Below are positions 1-5,405 of a stretch of DNA of 5,994 nucleotides, piece after piece. A model generated the notes under the pieces. The model was given only the letters and a program-made list of their open reading frames with translations, was not told the DNA's origin and made no database searches. This DNA is from Betaproteobacteria bacterium. Its GTDB lineage: Bacteria > Pseudomonadota > Gammaproteobacteria > Burkholderiales > SG8-39. Position numbers and translations under genes: made by a program. Positions within the stretch are counted from its first letter, which is position 1, and the number at the start of each line of letters is the position of its first letter. The stretch lies in NCBI GenBank assembly GCA_012274205.1, contig JAAOZY010000233.1:1-5994 (forward strand), read 5' to 3'.

Positions 1-798
1 CTTGCCCGGGATCAGCGCCGTGGTGATGATGATGTCGACTTCCCTCGCCTGCTTGGCGTACATCTCGCGCTGGGCCTGCAGGAAGCCCTCGCTCATCACT
101 TTGGCATAGCCGCCGCCGCCGGAGCCTTCTTCCTCATAATCGACCTTGACGAACTCGCCGCCCAGCGACACCACCTGGTCGGCCACTTCGGCACGGGTGT
201 CGTTGGCGCGCACGATGGCGCCCAGGCTGGCTGCAGTACCGATCGCCGCCAGGCCGGCAACGCCGGCACCGGCGATGAATACCTTGGCCGGCTGCACCTT
301 GCCCGCGGCGGTGATCTGGCCGTTGAAGAAGCGGCCGAAGGCGTTGGCGGCCTCGATCACGGCGCGGTAGCCGGCAACGCCGGCCTGGGAGGTCAGGGCG
401 TCCATCTTCTGCGCGCGGGAGAGCATGCGCGGCAGTGCGTCGATTGCCAGCACGGTGACCTTGCGCGCCGCGAGCTGCTGCATCAATTCAGGGTTCTGTG
501 CCGGCCAGATGAAGGTGATCAGGGTCTGACCTTCGTGCATCAGGCCGACGTCTTCAGCGGACGGTACGCCTATCTTGAAGACGATGTCGGATTCGGCCCA
601 CAGCTTGGCTGCGCTGTCGGCGATCTGCGCACCTGCGGCGCGGTAGGCTTCGTCGCTGCAATCCGCCGCGTCACCGGCGCCGGATTCGACCTTGACCGAG
701 AATCCGAGTTTGATGAGCTTTTCAACGACTTCCGGTACGGTGGCAACGCGCTTTTCGCCCGCCGCCGTTTCTTTTGGTACGCCTATGACCTGAGGCAT
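1..798 (-). CDS. pntA: NAD(P) transhydrogenase subunit alpha (PntA/PntAA), N-terminal 266 residues, runs off left edge
   Basis: Proton-translocating transhydrogenase moves hydride between NAD(H) and NADP(H), using the proton gradient to make NADPH; the alpha subunit carries the cytoplasmic NAD(H)-binding domain. The visible frame is open to the window edge and collinear with E. coli PntA as I remember it. It has the start IGVPKE, FIWPAQNPELMQ at 97-108, the SRAQ..DALTSQA region at 127-139, FGRFF.GQITAAGKV at 154-168, a Rossmann loop GAGVAGLAAIG at 177-187, the segment NDTR at 199-202 following the second strand, and ITTALIPGK at 258-266. The ATG at 798 is preceded 6 bp away by AAGGGGG (803-809), a strong ribosome-binding site. 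Full-length PntA is about 510 residues, or about 380 when split into PntAA and PntAB; which form applies cannot be seen here. pntB would be expected further left. An FNR-type box lies 146 bp upstream, suggesting its own promoter. Confidence 0.97.
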   Translation of the reverse strand, partial: MPQVIGVPKETAAGEKRVATVPEVVEKLIKLGFSVKVESGAGDAADCSDEAYRAAGAQIADSAAKLWAESDIVFKIGVPSAEDVGLMHEGQTLITFIWPAQNPELMQQLAARKVTVLAIDALPRMLSRAQKMDALTSQAGVAGYRAVIEAANAFGRFFNGQITAAGKVQPAKVFIAGAGVAGLAAIGTAASLGAIVRANDTRAEVADQVVSLGGEFVKVDYEEEGSGGGGYAKVMSEGFLQAQREMYAKQAREVDIIITTALIPGK

Positions 799-916
799 GA
801 AACCCCCTTGTTCATCACTTTGATTACTGGATATTGGCGGCCGATTGTAAGCCGATTTCAACGACCTCGGCGTGGTTCTGGACGATCATTGCAGCCGCGG
901 GCCAGGACCTGCGCGT

Positions 917-922
917 ACTGTA
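917..922 (-). promoter_or_regulatory. Candidate -10 element of the FNR-dependent pntA promoter
   Basis: On the minus strand this reads TACAGT, four of six matches to TATAAT. Its centre is 31 bp from the centre of the FNR box. Class II FNR promoters, where the box sits at about -41.5, have a distance of about 32 bp. Transcription would start near position 910, giving a leader of about 110 nt before the pntA ATG. No good -35 hexamer exists, as expected when FNR covers that position. Confidence 0.45.
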
Positions 923-940
923 CTTTTACCCGCAAAATCC

Positions 941-960
941 TGTTTGATGTAGATCAAACA
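941..960 (-). promoter_or_regulatory. FNR/Anr-type anaerobic regulator box upstream of pntA
   Basis: TGTTTGATGTAGATCAAACA is an inverted repeat with perfect 8-bp arms around a 4-bp spacer. Its core TTGAT-N4-ATCAA (944-957) matches the FNR/Anr consensus at every fixed position. It lies in the non-coding gap between the transporter gene and pntA. The only gene oriented to use it is pntA, on the minus strand; nothing credible starts on the plus strand. The site is read directly from the sequence; the regulator's identity is inferred from the consensus. CRP-type sites differ in the core (TGTGA-N6-TCACA). Confidence 0.8.
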
Positions 961-1028
961 TGGGTCATACCCTCTGGGACTACACGAGGTGAAAATCGAT
1001 GGCAGTCCGCCTTGTTGCTGCTCCCACA

Positions 1029-2507
1029 TTACGCTCGCCGGCGCAGCGACGGAAACGCGCGCCGCTCGATCAGCTCGAACAGGCCCTGGATTATGAGTGC
1101 CAATCCCGCTGCAGGAATGGCGCCGGCAAGCAGGGTCATGTTGTCGTTCAGCGCCAGGCCCTGCGCGATGCGCTCGCCGTAGCCGCCCGCGCCGATGAAC
1201 GCGGCGATGGTCGCGGTACCCACGCCGATCACCGCCGAAGTCTTGATGCCCGCGAGGATCGCCGGCGCCGCCAGCGGCAGCTCGATCAGCAGCAATTGAT
1301 CCCTGGGCGTGAGGCCCAGGGCCTGCGCTGCATCGCGCATGCCGCGCCCGACGCCCTCGATGCCCGCATGGGTATTGCGCACGATCGGCAGCAGCGAGTA
1401 GAGGAACAGCGCGATCAGCGCCGGCGCCGTTCCTATGCTGCCCAACAGCGGAATCAGGAAGGCGAGCAGCGCCAGCGCAGGAATAGTCTGGATCACGCCC
1501 ACCGTTCCGAGTATCGGCTGCGCCAGCGCATCCTTCCTCGCGGCGAGCACGCCCAGCGGCAGCGCGACCAGGATGCCCGCCGCAAGCGATGCGAACACCA
1601 GCAGCAGGTGCTCGCGCGTAAGCCGCCAGAAATCCGCGCCGAACAGCACGCCGATGAAGCTGCGCGCGGGCGCTGCACCGGCGGCACCGCCCGCGAGGAA
1701 GGCCTTCGCCACGTCGGCGAAGCTCTTGTGCTCGAGTTCCGCGGCCGCGTTCATGCGCATCATCTGCGTCTCGCTGATGCGGCCTTGCAGCGCCTGCAGG
1801 GCCTGCCACGCCTGCGGCAGGCGTTGCGACAGGTCCAGGCGATACAGCAACACCGCGTCGTAGCGCGGAAACACACCGCGGTCGTCCTCGAGCACGCGCA
1901 GGCCGTAGCGTTCGATCTTGGCATCGGTGGAGTAGATGTCCATGACGTCTATCCTGCCCGCGGCGATCGCCTCGTAGGCGAGGCCGTGGTCCAGGCCCGT
2001 CGGCGTCTGGCGCAAGCCGTACGCAGTTTGGAGCGCCGGCCAACCGTCGGCGCGCGCTATGAATTCCTGCGACAGGCCCAGCTTCAACGCCGGATGGCGC
2101 GCGAGATCGGATAGCCTGCGCAGGGACAGGCGCATGGCTTCGGCCTCGCGCATGGCCAGCGCATAGCTGTTGCTGAAACCCAGCGGCACCGCCACGCCCA
2201 GCCCCTCGGGTGCCAGCCGCGCATTGAGCTCGGCCAGCGTAACGCTGCCTTTTAGCCCGAAGATCTCGCGCGCGATGGTGCCGGTGTATTCCGGGTAGAC
2301 GTCGATGGAGCCGGCCTTGAGCGCGGCATAGACGATGCCGGTGTTGCCCAGCCCCGGTTTGTACTCGGCGCCGCCGGGCACGCTCTGCGCGAGTATCTCG
2401 CCCAGGATGTAGGACTCGGTGAAGCGCTTCGAGCCGACGCGCAGCACTTCGTCGCCCTGCGCCGCACCCGCCGCGGCAAGCAGCAAGGCCAGCAGGATGC
2501 GCTTCAC
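1029..2507 (-). CDS. Osmoprotectant/glycine-betaine-type ABC importer: substrate-binding protein fused to permease
   Basis: This 492-residue protein joins two importer parts. Residues 1-18 form a signal peptide (MKR, then a leucine/alanine core ending AAQG). Residues 20-270 are a ProX/OpuC-type binding domain, with VGSKRFTESYILGE at 24-37, GNTGIVYAALKAGSIDVYPEYTGT at 54-77 and IYSTDAKI at 191-198. Residues 290-485 are a permease of the ProW/OpuCB type, with several hydrophobic segments and an EAA-like loop (MRDAAQALGLTPRDQLLLIELP) at 390-411 that would contact an ATPase. The family takes up betaine, choline or related compounds, but the substrate cannot be read from sequence. The start is GTG at 2507, overlapping the exporter stop as GTGA, so translation is probably coupled; no good ribosome-binding site is visible. 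No matching importer ATPase is in the window. The order binding domain then permease is opposite to OpuFB and EgtU, where the permease comes first. The same class of fusion is annotated in other Proteobacteria, so it is not an assembly artefact. Confidence 0.92.
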   Translation of the reverse strand: MKRILLALLLAAAGAAQGDEVLRVGSKRFTESYILGEILAQSVPGGAEYKPGLGNTGIVYAALKAGSIDVYPEYTGTIAREIFGLKGSVTLAELNARLAPEGLGVAVPLGFSNSYALAMREAEAMRLSLRRLSDLARHPALKLGLSQEFIARADGWPALQTAYGLRQTPTGLDHGLAYEAIAAGRIDVMDIYSTDAKIERYGLRVLEDDRGVFPRYDAVLLYRLDLSQRLPQAWQALQALQGRISETQMMRMNAAAELEHKSFADVAKAFLAGGAAGAAPARSFIGVLFGADFWRLTREHLLLVFASLAAGILVALPLGVLAARKDALAQPILGTVGVIQTIPALALLAFLIPLLGSIGTAPALIALFLYSLLPIVRNTHAGIEGVGRGMRDAAQALGLTPRDQLLLIELPLAAPAILAGIKTSAVIGVGTATIAAFIGAGGYGERIAQGLALNDNMTLLAGAIPAAGLALIIQGLFELIERRAFPSLRRRA

Positions 2508-4309
2508 GGAATCGCCGCTGCCGCCGCGCCGGTGCCCAGAAACTGCAGCGCCGCCAGCCGCGCATACAGGCCTTTCTCGCGCACCAATTCGTCGTGCGTG
2601 CCGGTGGCGATGATGCGGCCCGCGTCCATCACCACGATGCGATCGGCGTTCTGCACCGTCGCCAGGCGGTGCGCGACGATCAGCGTGGTGCGGTTCTGCA
2701 TCAGCCGCGCCAGCGCCATTTGCACATAGTGCTCGCTCGCCGCGTCGAGCGAGCTCGTGGCCTCATCGAGCAGCAGCACCGCGCGGTCGGCGAGCAGCGC
2801 GCGCGCGATCGACAGGCGCTGGCGCTGGCCGCCGGAGAGGCGCACGCCGCGCTCGCCCAGAAACGTGTCCATCGCCTCGGGCAGGCGCTCGATGAATTCG
2901 CTCGCATAGGCCGCGGCGCAGGCCTCTTCCACTGCGGCGTCGCTCGCATCGGGCCGGCCGTAGCGCACGTTCTCGCGCACCGACGCAGCGAAGATCACCG
3001 GGTCCTGCGGCACCAGCGCAAGGCGCGAGCGCAGCGCGCGCGGGTCGGCACAACGCACTTCCACCCCGTCCACGCTGATCGCGCCCGACTCGACGTCGTA
3101 GTAGCGCAGCAGCAGCTGCAGCACGGTCGATTTGCCCGCGCCCGACGGGCCGACCAGCGCCACCGTCTCGCCCGGTTTCACTTCCAGCGAAAAATCCGCG
3201 AGCGCCAGGGCATCCGGCCGCGACGGGTAGCGAAAGCTGACTTTGTCGAAGCGCACCTCTCCGCGCGGCGGCTCGGGCAAGGGCTGCGGATGCACCGGGG
3301 CACTGATCTGCGCCTCGGTGCCGAGCAGCTCCATCAGGCGCTCGGTGGCACCGGCGGCGCGCTGCAGATCGCCGATCACTTCGGACACCGCGCCGAAAGC
3401 GCCGGCCACCAGCACCGCGTAGAACACGAAGGCGGACAGCTGGCCGGCGCTGATGCGGCCGGCGAGCACATCGTGGCCGCCGATCCAGAGAATGATGCCG
3501 ACCGCGCCGAACGCGAGCAGCATCACCAGCGCGATCAGCAGCGCGCGCTGGCGGATGCGCTCGGCCGCCGTGGAAAACGCCTGCTCCACGCGCTCACCGA
3601 AGCGCGCGCGGTCCTCGTCCTCGTGACCGTAGGACTGCACCGTGCGGATCTCATGCAGCGCCTCGTCGATGTAGACGCTGACATCGGCCACGCGCGCCTG
3701 GCTCGCGCGCGACAGCGTGCGCACGCGCCGGCCGTAGAGCAGGATCGGCGCGATCACCAGCGGTATGCCCAGCACCACCAGCGCGGTGAGCTTGGGGCTG
3801 GTGACGATCAGCATCACCAGGCTGCCCGCCATGATCAGGGTATTCCGGAGCGCGAACGAGGCGCTCGATCCGATCACGACTTCCAGCAGCGAAGTATCGT
3901 TGGTCAGGCGCGAAATCACCTCGCCCGTGCGCGTAACCTCGAAGAAACCCGGCGACAGGTCGAGCAGATGGCCGAACACCGCGCGGCGGATATCGGCGGT
4001 GACGCGCTCGCCGATCCAGGACACGTAATAAAAGCGCGTGTAAGTCGCGATCGCCATGACCACGATCACGGCGAGCAGCGCCACCAGCGCCGAGTCGAGC
4101 AGCGCCGCATCGGCGCCGGAGAAGCCACGGTCGATAACCCGGCGCAGGCCCTGGCCCAGCACCAGCACGCAGCCGGCGGCGACCACCAGCGCCACCAGCG
4201 CGATCGCCACCTGGCGCCGGTAGGGCGCGAGAAAGCCGAGGATGCGCGTGAGCTGGCGGATGTCCTTCGTCGCCGGTCGGTCGGGGATGCTGTCTTTTAG
4301 TCTCGCCAC
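2504..4309 (-). CDS. ABC exporter half-transporter (MsbA-like, permease fused to ATPase)
   Basis: This 601-residue inner-membrane protein has the layout of type IV ABC exporters (MsbA/multidrug class) that act as dimers. The transmembrane domain spans about 30-320, with hydrophobic segments near 35-55, 72-92, 148-168, 172-192, 255-275 and 286-306. The ATPase spans about 350-590 and is fully equipped: A-loop Tyr361, Walker A GPSGAGKST 387-395, Q-loop Gln435, signature LSGGQ 491-495, Walker B VLLLDE 511-516, D-loop SSLD 519-522 and H-loop His547. It should therefore be active. It resembles the MsbA-related group TIGR02204 (from memory); the substrate (lipid, drug or other) is unknown. The start is GTG at 4309: an in-frame TAA lies upstream and no other start falls between. 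No clear ribosome-binding site is seen. It is first in a two-gene unit with the fused importer, and a palindrome 84-111 bp upstream of the start codon may control both. Confidence 0.95.
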   Translation of the reverse strand: MARLKDSIPDRPATKDIRQLTRILGFLAPYRRQVAIALVALVVAAGCVLVLGQGLRRVIDRGFSGADAALLDSALVALLAVIVVMAIATYTRFYYVSWIGERVTADIRRAVFGHLLDLSPGFFEVTRTGEVISRLTNDTSLLEVVIGSSASFALRNTLIMAGSLVMLIVTSPKLTALVVLGIPLVIAPILLYGRRVRTLSRASQARVADVSVYIDEALHEIRTVQSYGHEDEDRARFGERVEQAFSTAAERIRQRALLIALVMLLAFGAVGIILWIGGHDVLAGRISAGQLSAFVFYAVLVAGAFGAVSEVIGDLQRAAGATERLMELLGTEAQISAPVHPQPLPEPPRGEVRFDKVSFRYPSRPDALALADFSLEVKPGETVALVGPSGAGKSTVLQLLLRYYDVESGAISVDGVEVRCADPRALRSRLALVPQDPVIFAASVRENVRYGRPDASDAAVEEACAAAYASEFIERLPEAMDTFLGERGVRLSGGQRQRLSIARALLADRAVLLLDEATSSLDAASEHYVQMALARLMQNRTTLIVAHRLATVQNADRIVVMDAGRIIATGTHDELVREKGLYARLAALQFLGTGAAAAAIP

Positions 4310-4370
4310 TGTCGTTCGGTTTGATCCGCTTTCATCGCGCCCTGCACTTTAGCGCATTGCCGATGCGCAG

Positions 4371-4376
4371 GGTATA
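4371..4376 (-). promoter_or_regulatory. Weak candidate -10 for the exporter/importer unit
   Basis: The minus strand reads TATACC, four of six matches to TATAAT, with no recognisable -35 hexamer at 16-18 bp. The 28-bp palindrome sits where the -35 would be, which suits an activator-dependent promoter. Transcription would start near 4364, about 55 nt before the GTG start. A small perfect hairpin, GCGCAT (4352-4357) with ATGCGC (4363-4368), would lie at the very start of that transcript. Confidence 0.25.
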
Positions 4377-4392
4377 AGCTGCAGATTTCATC

Positions 4393-4420
4393 AAAATAGC
4401 CGGTTATAACCTGCTATTTT
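4393..4420. repeat. 28-bp near-perfect palindrome, possible operator for the exporter/importer unit
   Basis: The arms AAAATAGC (4393-4400) and GCTATTTT (4413-4420) flank the central palindrome GGTTATAACC (4402-4411). Only the pair 4401/4412 (C against T) breaks symmetry, so 13 of 14 pairs match. A 28-bp two-fold symmetric AT-rich site with no unpaired spacer is typical of a dimeric or tetrameric regulator's operator. A minus-strand -10-like TATACC (4371-4376) has its centre 33 bp away, so the site would cover the -35 position. The regulator is unknown. Confidence 0.5.
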
Positions 4421-4566
4421 CGGCCCGACGCCACCTTTCGGCAGTAGCAGGCGCTACCCGAGCAAATAGGCGGATTGCCCCCAAGATCAAGGAAAGACGG
4501 GCGTCTCCTAGGGTATGCCCCCGCGGCTAGCCAGAAAAGCGTACGGCCCTGGGGTTTGACTCCGCC
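4421..4566. other. Unassigned intergenic stretch between the exporter promoter region and the toxin gene
   Basis: No credible reading frame or recognised RNA gene was found on either strand. Visible structure is limited to short foldable elements. One is GTAGC-AGGC-GCTAC in the segment 4441-4460. Another is an imperfect 22-bp palindrome at 4499-4520 with arms GGGC and GCCC around a central CCTAGG. A third is the short palindrome GGCTAGCC near 4524-4531. It was compared by eye with the common riboswitches, 6S RNA, SRP RNA and tRNA, without a match. It may be the untranslated tail of the toxin-antitoxin transcript or a remnant of the module's insertion. Confidence 0.4.
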
Positions 4567-4860
4567 CTACCGCCTGCCGCCAGCGTAGCCGGGCTTCCTG
4601 TGCTGATGGCGCAGGATCAGAATTCGAATGCTGCTTCCAAGATTTCGGTATACGACCGAGTGCGGGAAGACCTTCAGCGGAAAAGATCTTCTTCCCCTTG
4701 CCGTTGGTGTGCCGAGGTCGGGGTGTTCAACCAAGAGCTTGGCGATACGTTCGAATTCTTCGAGAAAGCGCGCAGCAACGGCAGGTCCAGCTTGTTCGCT
4801 GTAAAAATCCAAGGTGTCGGCAATATCTCGCTCCGCCCCAGGGTGGAGCGAGTAAGTCAT
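4567..4860 (-). CDS. RelE/ParE-family toxin of a type II toxin-antitoxin module
   Basis: This 97-residue protein has the size and pattern of the ParE branch of the RelE/ParE superfamily. It has an early HPGAERDI at 6-13, an amphipathic helical pair (DTLDFYSEQAGPAVAARFLEE, about 15-35), then ELL-like HPDLGTPTARG at 46-56, and the strand block RSFPLKVFPHSVVYR at 58-72. It ends with RILILRHQHRKPGYAGGRR. Relatives usually end HRRPGYW; here Ala replaces Trp. RelE members cleave mRNA on ribosomes while ParE members target DNA gyrase; sequence alone does not decide. The start is the ATG at 4860, which overlaps the antitoxin stop as ATGA, implying coupled translation; no ribosome-binding site precedes it. 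A longer frame begins at 4965, but its extra residues are serine/arginine-rich and only shadow the antitoxin gene. Confidence 0.88.
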   Translation of the reverse strand: MTYSLHPGAERDIADTLDFYSEQAGPAVAARFLEEFERIAKLLVEHPDLGTPTARGRRSFPLKVFPHSVVYRNLGSSIRILILRHQHRKPGYAGGRR

Positions 4861-5084
4861 CGCGGCAGTTTTGCTCGAAGTCGGGCGATGGCTTCCTGCC
4901 CCGGAACTTCCGCGATCGAACCGGAATCCAGTTCGGCTTCCCGTCGATCCGCTTCTCGCTCCCAAGCTTCCTCGACTTCGGGGTCTGCATCAAGGCTGGC
5001 GATCAACCTCGCAAGCAGATGCGATCGCTCTACAGGCGCCAAGCGCAGAACTTCGGCCTCCAGCAACTCCAGGTTCGTGCTCAC
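4857..5084 (-). CDS. Addiction-module antitoxin (Unstab_antitox / TIGR02574-like)
   Basis: This small acidic, helical protein is expected to bind and neutralise the downstream toxin and repress its own promoter. With the start used here it has 75 residues. It shows the family pattern: LRLAPVERSHLLARLIASLD (13-32), then EVEEAWEREADRREAELDSG (36-55) and an Ile-Ala-Glu-Val-Pro-Gly-Gln-Glu stretch before a basic C-terminus. Compare the typical form: LPxxERxxLAxxLLxSLD, EEAWxxExxRRxxEL.SG. I chose GTG at 5084 because GGAGGT (5089-5094) lies just upstream and the resulting length fits the family. The alternative ATG at 5120 gives 87 residues, has no ribosome-binding site and lies inside an inverted repeat. 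The gene overlaps the toxin by 4 bp. Confidence 0.85.
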   Translation of the reverse strand: MSTNLELLEAEVLRLAPVERSHLLARLIASLDADPEVEEAWEREADRREAELDSGSIAEVPGQEAIARLRAKLPR

Positions 5085-5088
5085 GCTG

Positions 5089-5094
5089 ACCTCC
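5089..5094 (-). promoter_or_regulatory. Ribosome-binding site that fixes the antitoxin start at GTG 5084
   Basis: The minus strand reads GGAGGT, a near-perfect Shine-Dalgarno, ending 4 nt before the GTG at 5084. The alternative ATG at 5120 has no comparable site. The spacing is a little short but usable. Confidence 0.6.
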
Positions 5095-5104
5095 GGTACG
5101 GTAG

Positions 5105-5120
5105 ATGCTTGATAAAGCAT
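5105..5120. repeat. Inverted repeat, likely autoregulatory operator of the toxin-antitoxin operon
   Basis: ATGCTT-GATA-AAGCAT has perfect 6-bp arms around a 4-bp spacer, 21 bp upstream of the antitoxin GTG start. Type II modules are commonly repressed by antitoxin or antitoxin-toxin complex at palindromes in exactly this position, so an operator role is inferred. The alternative ATG start at 5118-5120 is part of the repeat. A second short repeat, TTCGA-GTT-TCGAA (5144-5156), lies further upstream. Confidence 0.5.
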
Positions 5121-5147
5121 AGTTTACCACGACGGACGCGGCGTTCG

Positions 5148-5176
5148 AGTTTCGAAAACGTAGGTAGTCATGTCAA
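5148..5176 (-). promoter_or_regulatory. Candidate promoter of the toxin-antitoxin operon
   Basis: The minus strand has a perfect -35 TTGACA (5171-5176), a 17-bp spacer and GAAACT (5148-5153) as a weak -10 (three of six, including the second and sixth bases). The start would be near 5141, with the inverted repeat 5105-5120 just downstream, where a bound repressor would block transcription. Confidence 0.35.
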
Positions 5177-5263
5177 CGTTCAAAATGCCATGTCTTCGGC
5201 GGTGAAACCGCCAGGGACGAGTTTGTAAGCACGGTGTTGGAGGTGGACAAGCCGATGATTCTC

Positions 5264-5269
5264 TATAAT
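5264..5269 (+). promoter_or_regulatory. Perfect -10 hexamer, possible promoter for the Gp37/Gp68-family gene
   Basis: TATAAT occurs on the plus strand. The only -35-like hexamer nearby, TGGACA (5244-5249, five of six), is 14 bp away instead of about 17, so the match is incomplete. Transcription would start near 5276, about 130 nt before the ATG at 5406. Confidence 0.3.
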
Positions 5270-5405
5270 TCGAACAATTCCCCGATGTACGCCCTATGCT
5301 TTGCCGCGGGGAACGTGAAGGGCGGCAAGATCGCCCTCAAGATCGCCTCTCATCTGGCGCGTACACGCTAGCGGTAAGCCTCCCAAACTGCCTACGACAT
5401 AGAGC

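Larger units (their letters stand above)
5121..5405. other. Divergent intergenic region between the antitoxin and the Gp37/Gp68-family gene
   Basis: No gene is confidently identified here. Besides the candidate promoters, it contains a hairpin GGCGGT-GAA-ACCGCC (5198-5212) with no T-run, so it is not a convincing terminator. It also contains a plus-strand frame of 38 codons (ATG 5255 to TAG 5369-5371), preceded by GGAGG (5239-5243). This frame ends 34 bp before the next gene and is discussed as a possible small gene or remnant. The first half is noticeably more AT-rich than the transporter genes. Confidence 0.4.

Noticed and set aside
535..1182. Plus-strand frame of 215 codons across the pntA start region
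   Set aside because: It is antisense to well-supported pntA and crosses its promoter; no recognisable domain.
999..2114. Plus-strand frame of 371 codons whose ATG is preceded by GAGGTG
   Set aside because: The start region looks tempting, but the protein is Arg/Gln/Ala-rich and antisense to the importer coding sequence; no family features.
886..2565. Long minus-strand open frame of about 559 codons overlapping the fused importer
   Set aside because: It is arginine/alanine/glycine-rich with no domain pattern, in another frame of the same strand as a clearly recognisable transporter; a high-GC shadow.
2594..4300. Plus-strand frame of 568 codons antisense to the ABC exporter
   Set aside because: It is His/Arg/Gln-rich low-complexity translation, as expected from the antisense of a GC-rich gene; the exporter motifs on the other strand are complete.
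4393..4420. Palindrome read as a bidirectional terminator
   Set aside because: The stem is AT-rich with only four terminal T residues and no proper loop, and it lies upstream of the exporter gene rather than directly after a stop codon; an operator fits better.
4431..4566. Possible riboswitch or structured RNA (cyclic-di-GMP, SRP, 6S and tRNA-like forms considered)
   Set aside because: No consensus core of any of these could be matched by eye, and no gene downstream fits the usual regulated classes.
5124..5171. 15-residue minus-strand frame just upstream of the antitoxin
   Set aside because: It has no ribosome-binding site, and its start lies within the candidate -35 element; most likely chance.
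4600..5228. Plus-strand frames of 170 and 176 codons across the toxin-antitoxin genes
   Set aside because: Both are antisense to two recognisable, overlapping toxin-antitoxin genes; composition is Ser/Arg-rich without motifs.
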